NCBI GenBank assembly: GCA_025617375.2
Contig: JAMYGW020000010.1
Coordinates: 1,550,001-1,614,000, forward strand
Reading direction: 5' to 3'
Origin: Acarospora socialis
Lineage: Eukaryota; Ascomycota; Lecanoromycetes; Acarosporales; Acarosporaceae
Length of the DNA: 64,000 nt
The translations under genes were made by a program, and so were the position numbers. Of this stretch, positions 56,891 through 64,000 are shown one piece after another (position 1 is the first letter of the stretch; each line of letters opens with the position of its first letter). Below the pieces are notes generated by a model. That model saw only the letters and a list, made by a program, of their open reading frames with translations. It had not been told where the DNA came from and searched no databases.

Positions 56891-58229
56891 TGTGCGGTTG
56901 TTGCCAGTTCCTTTATGATGGTTTAGTTGGGAACAGCTTGCAGGGTTAAGAGGTAAAATGAGGTCTATGTTGCGAGGACGATAAAAGATGTGAGAACTAC
57001 CTTCCATTGTCGGGCAAGCAGCGAGGACTTTGAGATGTTGCGGGATCGAAAGATTGAAAGCGGTGGATGTTGTAAAGTGGCAAAAGGATGTAAGGTATTA
57101 CTGCCTCAGTATTTTTATCGTAGCCTCGCTCATACGAAGTATTGCCTGTATGAAAGGCAGATGATGACATCGGTTGTGTAATTACTGTTGTGCCTTGGAA
57201 CTTTCGTCTTGACTTGACTTCTGGATATTTCTTCTTAGAGAACGTAACCCTCTAGAGCTTGCATCTGTTGGACACATTGTTCCTCTCTTTCTTTCGCCCT
57301 CCTAATGAGAAGGTCCGCTACACAGACTGATATACTGCACAGGAGACCCGGGGGCACCAACAATTGTGTCTTTGTGGGGCCGACGAACATAGGAATCAGA
57401 CCTGAGTACTAACTGCTTTCTTTTCCTGGCTGAAAGGAGATATGTTAGAAGATGACACAACGGACAGCTCGAGAACGGGCGTAAGGACGTTAAGGGACCA
57501 TGTGAGGCCGAGGGAGTGGTCGTTCGCGTGACGTGGCCCAATCTCTTCGACATTCAACGACCAAGGAGTCATCTGGGCCTCAGCCCTTTGCATATGTGAA
57601 AATGTTCTCGTTGAGTGATTTGTTGGTGGGTTCGTCTTGCAGAACAAGTGCACCTTCCTCCTCTAAAAGTATATCTGGAACTGGTTACTCTGTTGTTGCA
57701 CAGCAAATCTGCTGCACTCATGATTGTTCAAGAGAGATCTTCCTCAAGCCGCGCAGCAAATTGACATCCAATAATATGCTAAGGCAAGAGGCTGGTCCTG
57801 CATGAGCTTCCGCCTGAGCGCATTGCTGTATTGAAGATGAACTTTGAAATCATCACAATTTCTGTGGTCTATATCGCTCTCTTTTGGAGTAACACATGAT
57901 GAGTTGCTGAGATGTGGAGAAGGTACGGTTGGCGGTGGCCCTGTAGCGAGATCACCGGTCGTGAGTAATGAGAACCCTTGTGATAAGGCTCTAAAAGTAT
58001 AACAGAAGGTCGAAATTTGATTCTAGAATGTTCAATCGACAAATGTTTTGACTGACTGACATTGAGTATAACCAGTCCGGTCACCTTGCCAAGTCCAGTC
58101 ACTCTCCGTCATTGTTTCATTTTATCCTCCCACTTCTTTTTCTCCGCTTATACAACAGCATGGCCCCAGTGTCTTGTGCCCAAATAGTACGTGAATCAAC
58201 TCCTGTTGTCGTGCCCAAGTAGTAAGTGG

Positions 58230-59740
58230 CTTGATTCCAGATGCATTCAATCTAGTCGTATCAGGCGTGTGAAGAATGACATAGTCATCTGTCCGGCAGA
58301 ATGTTGACTAGGGTCCGCTTTGCTAAGCACAGTTGGCTTAGTTGCTTGTGATCTCCAATCATGACAACTGGTGCCGACGCATAGTGTGCAAAGGCAATAA
58401 CAGCATCTGGTTCAATCATCTTCGCAGCTTCATCCATGAAGACAACTGCCGGTTTGAATACCGTGAAGAGTTTAGGTGTGCCTGCATTGTTGATGGTGCA
58501 GACCACGATAGATGCCATACGTAGTACATGCTCTCGTAAGCTGGTGAGAAGCTTTTTGAATTGTGTTCGTACCGCCTCAAGATAAGGCTTGCGCTCAGGC
58601 TGAATCTGGCTCTTGGGCTTGTTGGTGAACTGTCTCCTCATCTTGTAGGGTGATTTGCTGATCCATTTGTCTTTCTAGAACTCCGCATAGACACTCGTCC
58701 CTCGAGTTACCACTGCTGTAAATCTCTCTTGACATTGCTGACTGCAATGCGCTCATTTGTCGGCTCAGCTAACTTGTCCAAGATTTTTCAAGGTTCAGGT
58801 CTTCCTGATCAATGATGTTTGTTATGAGATATTCAGGCTCAGTCAGCCAAAACTTCTCATCTTTTCGTGAGGTCTTTTGACATTTTGTGCATATCAACCG
58901 ATTAATCAGTCATGTAATTATGTCTCGTACCATTCTGACTGTTCCGCAAGCTTTCATTATGAACGTAAACTTCTCCTATACTGAATTCTTGTTGAGTTTA
59001 TTCAGTTCACTGCTTGGTCATGCTTGCTCAACGGTGTCAACATGTTCGTCAAGTTTTTGGACTGAAACTTGCTGCTGGCGGCTCGTTGTAGTCTGGATTG
59101 AGAGCCCAACAAAGGATGAGGTGTACACCACCTCGAAACGATGTTCTTCGGAAAGGCGGTATAATGTAACCTCTGTCAGATCTCTGCAAGCTTCTTTTTG
59201 TCTCTGGCTGTTCGAGTGTGAGCGGGTGGTAGAATTGACATCCTTTTCGTTAGAGGTCTTCGGTCAACGTCATTCCATATCTGCCATTCATCCTCAATGC
59301 CCCGGGTACTCTCAGACACAACACCACAGGGTGGAAAGTTTGAAGCCCCGCCGTTGTCTTTGGGGGTACAACTTGGGTGGGCAATGTCTGTTCGTTGTTC
59401 CTCTTCATCTCACATTCGATGAAGAAACTCTGGACAATGAGATCTTGCTCACTGCTTTGATGGAACCCGGTTACTTATCGGGGTTTCTATCTCTTTCCTC
59501 GTTGTCGACGATGCGAGTTTCACTCGCAACTTGGGTTGCTGTTGATCTGCGACGCCACATAGAGCTCGGTTAGAAGCGGCATGTAAAGCACACAGGGTGC
59601 GTACATGCTGAACAAGAAGGCAGAGCAAGATCGACTCCACCACAAGGTTGGTCATACGTCGTCCAGTGCCTTATTGCCGGCTGGGAGGCGTTGAGCTTGT
59701 TCTTGAGCTTTGCCTTGGTGTTCAAGGTGGAAATGTGGCG
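58230..59740 (-). pseudogene. UPF1/DNA2-like superfamily 1 helicase remnant
   Basis: SF1 helicase motifs occur in order along the minus strand in several frames. KNKLNASQPAIRH (near 59710) matches the LNxSQ entry motif. GTGRRMTNLVVESILL (near 59655) matches a Walker A followed by its helix, with GKT replaced by GRR. VRTLCALHAASNRA matches motif Ia. An intact 118-codon piece (58641-58285) holds EHVLRMASIVVCTINNAG, then PAVVFMDEAAKMIEPDAV (Walker B) and APVVMIGDHKQLSQL (motif III). MTMSFFTRLIRLD (near 58255) matches the LSLFERLIR block. Multiple stops and shifts separate the blocks and Walker A is lost, so it is nonfunctional. The distal motifs V and VI were not found down to 57.3 kb. The plus-strand frame of 228 codons across it starts with GTG and is a shadow. 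Confidence 0.65.
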
Positions 59741-60237
59741 GAGCTATGACCCTGTGCTAATTTGTCTCAGGTCGTGTCGTCGACTTCAAGATTAGGATTG
59801 GTAACGCGAAATGTGGAGTGGTTCAATGACCTTAGGCTGCTGACTGACATCCTTCACCTTGTTGTGAGTATGGTGTGCAGTCAGCCGTAAAGCCCTGTGA
59901 AGCAGTCGGTCTCGAGGTTGAAGTGAGGTTTTGTCACCGCCCAGCCCACGTGTTTCGGAGTGAGGTGGCGTGGTAAAGGGAACCACACAGTGCGAGGACG
60001 CCGGCCCAGCCCGGTCCAAACTCAGTCTGGGTAGACTTGAACGCCCACGTAGACACCAATGGTGGTTCTTGAGGAGGGTCTTTGTACGTTGAGTGTATGG
60101 GAGGTCGTCGTGAAGATTTGGACGTGTTAGCTTGCGTGGTTGGGTTACCAGATAGAAGAAGTAGGAAGAAGGCGAAGGTCCAGACTCTGCAAGACTACTA
60201 GATGTAGTTTATCCTCATGCACTTAGGAAGGAAATAG

Positions 60238-60343
60238 ATATTTAAGGTAACGACAGCCCAGGGTAAGCAGAGCCGTGGGCTATAGCCCTCAAGGCGGGTG
60301 TTACCCACTCGAGTGGGCTGAATTCCCGGGGCTGTATATTTAA
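60238..60343. mobile_element. MITE-like foldable segment with 8-bp flanking direct repeats
   Basis: A 90-bp segment (60246-60335) is bounded by two copies of ATATTTAA (60238-60245 and 60336-60343), like a target-site duplication. Inside, ACAGCCC (60253-60259) and GGGCTGT (60329-60335) are inverted; allowing one mismatch the match extends to ACAGCCCxGGG. Further nested arms: AGCCCA/TGGGCT, GGGTAA/TTACCC, and perfect palindromes GGGCTATAGCCC (60277-60288) and CCCACTCGAGTGGG (60304-60317). The left inverted arm starts 7 nt inside the repeat, so the ends are not perfectly symmetrical. An 8-bp duplication would fit a hAT-derived miniature element. There is no coding capacity. Confidence 0.4.
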
Positions 60344-60755
60344 TGTTTTGCGAATGGATGTAAGAAAGATGAGTTTGGTGAGATATGACTTGGTACTTAA
60401 AGGCCAATACGACGAAAAAGATGGCTAACACAATGGCTAACACTTCACCCATTCACAGATATGAGGCGAGAAGTGAGCATTGGCTTGGCATTCGGAGAAG
60501 GTAGGAACAGGCAAGAGAGGGCGGTTAGATATTCACAGACAACAGGAACCGGGACGTCAGTGTAGTGACTGAATCGGGTTGAAGTAGCTTCAAACATGAT
60601 CAGGGAGAGATGAGGATAGCGGACCTCACTACTGGTAATATGAGCGCAACTGACACGAAGGAAATGGAACTTTATCAATAGGCATGGATCTAGTAGTCTT
60701 CCGCAATATCATATCATCTTTATCTCAATGAATCGTAGTAAGTTCACATTACAAG

Positions 60756-63631
60756 CTATTCCCACTTCTTCCACTCCTGTACAATCCTTGCAATCTCCCC
60801 GCTATCACCATACGCCTGAGCTTGCGCATGCCGTGCCTGTAAGCTTCGTTCCACGTTATATCGCTTTAGCGCATGCTGTTGAAGATATGCCAGGTCGTTG
60901 TTCCTCACAGCGTCCTTGAACACGTGCCTCATTCGTGGTGAATAGAGCTGGCAGCTGACACCGATGGGTCCCATTACCTGCATGCTGCGATTAAACTTGA
61001 CTGCCAGAGAAGACCCAGCATCAATCTCAGGCCACACAACTTCATCGTAGCACTCCTCACAGACTGTAAACTGTGGTAATTGAGGTATGATATGCCACGC
61101 CTGGTCAAGGACCATATCGTCCTTGGAACACTCCCGCGTCAAGGTAGTCTCGCGTACATGGTCCGCAAACCTTCGCATTCTTGGTGACCTTCTTTCGGCA
61201 TCCGCCTTATTCGCAATAGCATCAAGTCGGTCGATATACCCTGCATATCTCTTGCTATCACATCTCAGGTCACAGGCGCGCTGTTCCGTGGGCTTCTGCT
61301 TCTGATCGTATCGGAAGACCCCGCGTAGAGAAGGAAATATGCATTCAACAGCTCTCACGCAATAAGGACAGACATCAAAGTTCGGAATCGGCTTCCCAGT
61401 ATCTGGATCAGGTAAGCTATACCAAGCCCTGATCGCTCCCATCTTCCCTGGACATGGCTCTTCGATTATACTCGCAATTGCATATAGAATGTCAAGCTTT
61501 TCTCTCTTCTCTCTAAGCGACTTCAACCATGCTATCCTAACCCAAGGTGAGCTGAAATTGCACTTGGTCTTCATGCCGGGGGGTTTCAAAGGAGCTCGTG
61601 CAAACCACGCTTTGTATATAGATCCAACAACGTTGTCCATGCATGACGGGCATACGTCAAAGTTCGGTCTCTCAACAAGCATGTACCAATCATTGTAGCC
61701 AGAGACAAAAGCCGGTCTCGGACAAGCCGGCAGAGGAGGTTGTGCGCTAGCAACATCCACAGAGAGTTTCGGTGTAGTCGGTCGCGATCGTGGCGGTACG
61801 GAGGGAGGAGGATGGGAGGACCTCGCCATTGGGGGCATATGATGCTTAGGCTCAACGTAGGAGCTAGATCGTTGGTATGGCTCCCTACTTCTTGGGCGAG
61901 ACGCTGACTGAAGTGTAGAAAGAGGCGTTGGTGATGACGGGCGGCTAGTTGATCGTGCATGCCCGTCCCCAGCGTAAGAGTAAGAGCGTCCAGTGCTAAC
62001 GGGTGGAGGTGCTTGGACCTCAAGTCGAGGCCCAGACCTAGGCGTATACTCTCTAATCTCAGGAGAAGGCAGCGGCGAGGAACGTCTTGATCCGTATCCA
62101 TCCCATCTTGGATCGGGCAGCATGCTCCGATTGGAAGCAAGGTGAGATAGATGTTGTGTTGGCGGGTGTATTGGTAGTGGTGAGGCTGGCCGTGACGTGG
62201 GTCGAGACCTCAGTCCGTTTGGTGGCGTATCGTTTGAAACTTTCTCCGCTTCTGTCTTTGGACTCCGTGGTGGCGAAGAAAACGGTGAGGTGAGTGGTGA
62301 AGATCTGTAAGGCCTGTTCCTCTGCTTCAAGAGGTTGCTGGTGAAGTACGCATCGATATCAAGGGCTGTTTGCGGTGTCAATCCAGAAGGAGAAGATACT
62401 GTAGTCAATGGCGTCCGATTATCGTACGCCGGTAATGGTCTGCGAGGTGGCGACATTGTGCGTCGTTTCGGAGACTGAATCTGGTCTTTGACGGGCATAC
62501 TGGTTTGGCCTCCATGGTAAGAATTAGACGCCCTGTGTGCAGAGGGTCGAGTTGCCCTTGCGGGACTGGCACGTGCGGAATGCGTTTGGTTATAGGTCTC
62601 AAAATCTGATTCGTCCGACGATGTCTCGAGGTCAGAAGCATGTTTTGATTGCTCCGCTCGGACACGTGATCCAGGGTCAGCCATGGCCGACTGGTGTCTG
62701 ACTACTGAAGGCCGTGCAGGAGCAGGTCCACAAGAGCTCTTCCCTCCTTGGTGGGAACGGTTACACTCGTGTGATCTTGACTCGGCAGATTGGCCCCGCT
62801 CCGAACGTACTTTGTCTTTATTGCTGGGGCCATTCTGGTTCCAGGCCGGTGAGTACATAATATCTGGCGACAAGAAGTAATCTCCAGAGTACCGCCCCTT
62901 ACTAGACGAGGGAGTGTATGCGTATGGCGAAGGATCTCTTCTTGAGGAGTCCGCAGGGGTTCGACCCCGTGCATCATCTATATTGGTTTGCAGTGGTGTG
63001 ATATCCTTCCCGCTCTGGGCGTATGTCTCGCGCGGTACGGTGAAAGGGCGTTCTGATTCGGAGTCATCATAGGATATAGGTATTCCCGTTCCCTCTTGTG
63101 GAATGTAGATATAACGACGGTCATGATTTGTGTCAAGCGTGTTCGCTGGTGTTCGTGGTCCAAGACTTTCGCTCGATGACTTTGTCCTCACACTGGAGCG
63201 TCCACTGGCAAAGTCATGAGCTTGACTCTGAGTTGATGTTGCAACCTCCAGAATGATTGGTTGTTGATCAACGGCTCCACGGGCGACCGCATCATCGTCC
63301 GCCGTTTCTTCGACCCCAGGTTTATCTTCCGAGTTCAATTCCTTGGCCAAAGCAATTACCTCATCCTCTACACTGGGCGGAGGTGGCCATCGACGTCGAG
63401 GAGGTGGTGTTGCTCGCACATTGGAGTGGGTTGGCTGAGTCCAAGGCATGTGGTAAGACTTTGATCGATGGCCGATGTGATCACTGCTACAACTGTTAGA
63501 TGTAATCGAGTTCTTACGTCCAAATATTGTCCAAGGTTGAGGCCTTACTGGTATCGACAAGGGCTACCCCACTCCGCAGATTGAGAAATAGGCCTCGCAG
63601 GCTGCTCGCGTTCGTAATAATTCGGTATCAT
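60756..63631 (-). CDS. large Ser/Arg/Pro-rich protein with three CxxC modules
   Basis: 937 residues. The long frame extends upstream only to a TTG. A better model has a first exon 63631-63549 (ATG, MIPNYYEREQPARPISQSAE), a 62-bp intron 63487-63548 (GTAAGG...CTAAC...TTGTAG) and exon 2, 63486-60756, total 2814 nt. Residues ~30-620 are disordered, rich in Ser, Pro, Arg and Thr. The C-terminal ~310 residues carry three related modules: WYMLVERPNFDVCPSCMDNV, WYSLPDPDTGKPIPNFDVCPYCVRAV and WHIIPQLPQFTVCEECYDEV (second one split here by its insert). Each is an aromatic/hydrophobic strand followed by (F)xVCxxC and (V)V. Other Cys (KCNF, CDLRCDSKRY, RECSKDD) might complete metal sites. Such proteins are conserved in Pezizomycotina without known role. 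No membrane helix is seen. Confidence 0.88.
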
Positions 63632-64000
63632 TCCTTAGAGACCGTACTGTTGCTCCGGTCCACCTTGTTCTAATAGTAGGAAAGAAAGAAAGAAAGAAAA
63701 TCAAAACGAATAGCACGTTCTTGTGCTACTCATATGCCTCTAGATTCAATGAGCTGACAGTACCACATTAAGTGACTTTCGGAGCGGCACGAAAGGTTGC
63801 CGCCCCAAAATCCACCTTGACACAACTTCTCCATCGGTTGATGCAGAACCTTGCAAAACAGCGGTGTCGAAGCCAATTCACGCTGGCTTGCGGCGTTGCA
63901 TAGAGATGTAGAGGGAAAGTACTGGATTTTGTGCGTACGTTTATGCCGTTGGACCTTGGTCGCAAATTGTGGCTTGCATAAGCGTCTGCAAGGGCCGGAA
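63632..64000. other. promoter-side interval at right edge
   Basis: 369 bp upstream of the 937-residue protein gene. It contains the GAAA microsatellite at 63679-63700 and one 65-codon minus frame without motif. Nothing else is seen. Confidence 0.5.
63679..63700. repeat. GAAA tetranucleotide microsatellite
   Basis: GGAAAGAAAGAAAGAAAGAAAA, about five units, lying in the 5' region of the divergent-strand gene starting at 63631. On the sense strand it reads as a TTTC pyrimidine tract, common in fungal promoters. Confidence 0.85.

Noticed and set aside
58887-59573. 228-codon plus-strand open frame
   Set aside because: It starts with GTG, lies antisense to the helicase remnant and has no motif of its own.
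62950-62970. GGGGTTCGACCCC hairpin resembling a tRNA T arm
   Set aside because: It lies inside the coding exon of the 937-residue protein and has no other tRNA parts.

Overview
The window looks like nuclear DNA of a filamentous ascomycete (Pezizomycotina). Genes are monocistronic and sit on both strands. They carry short GT-AG introns of about 50-120 bp, often with CTGAC/CTAAC-like branch sites. The gene set is typical of that group: a Zn(II)2Cys6 regulator, a HET-domain protein, MFS and MATE transporters, and an agmatinase with a signal peptide. The class cannot be fixed from sequence alone. I found no rRNA, tRNA or CRISPR and no intact transposon. All multi-exon models below were built by hand from splice consensus and frame; where stated, the exon lengths sum to whole codons.

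Layout. 0-3.3 kb: 5' part of a Q/S/N-rich gene (minus, runs off the left edge), a possible small gene, and ribosomal protein L26 (plus). 3.5-4.3 kb: two small uncertain minus-strand genes. 4.3-10.4 kb: gene-poor. 10.4-16.1 kb: Zn2Cys6/Fungal_trans_2 regulator, a four-helix membrane protein, a HET-domain protein. 16.1-25.2 kb: a small secreted cysteine-rich protein and a conserved fungal protein of unknown role in gene-poor DNA. 25.2-32 kb: no supported gene. 32-40.1 kb: MFS transporter and MATE transporter diverging from one promoter, then a secreted agmatinase; this could be a small amine/polyamine module. 41.6-45.2 kb: a broken arrestin-like gene and an aquaglyceroporin. 48.6-51.2 kb: zinc alcohol dehydrogenase and a short-chain dehydrogenase.

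51.3-60 kb is a gene graveyard on the minus strand. It holds remnants of a coiled-coil protein, of an XPG/GEN1-like nuclease and of a UPF1/DNA2-like SF1 helicase, all heavily broken. A 90-bp foldable segment flanked by 8-bp direct repeats (MITE-like) follows at 60.24-60.34 kb. The right edge carries an intact 937-residue serine/arginine-rich protein with three copies of a CxxC module.

The most unusual items are the nuclease-helicase-coiled-coil graveyard, the MITE-like element beside it, the amine transport/agmatinase neighbourhood, the secreted protein with a 72-nt in-frame intron, and the SDR that lacks its catalytic tyrosine.
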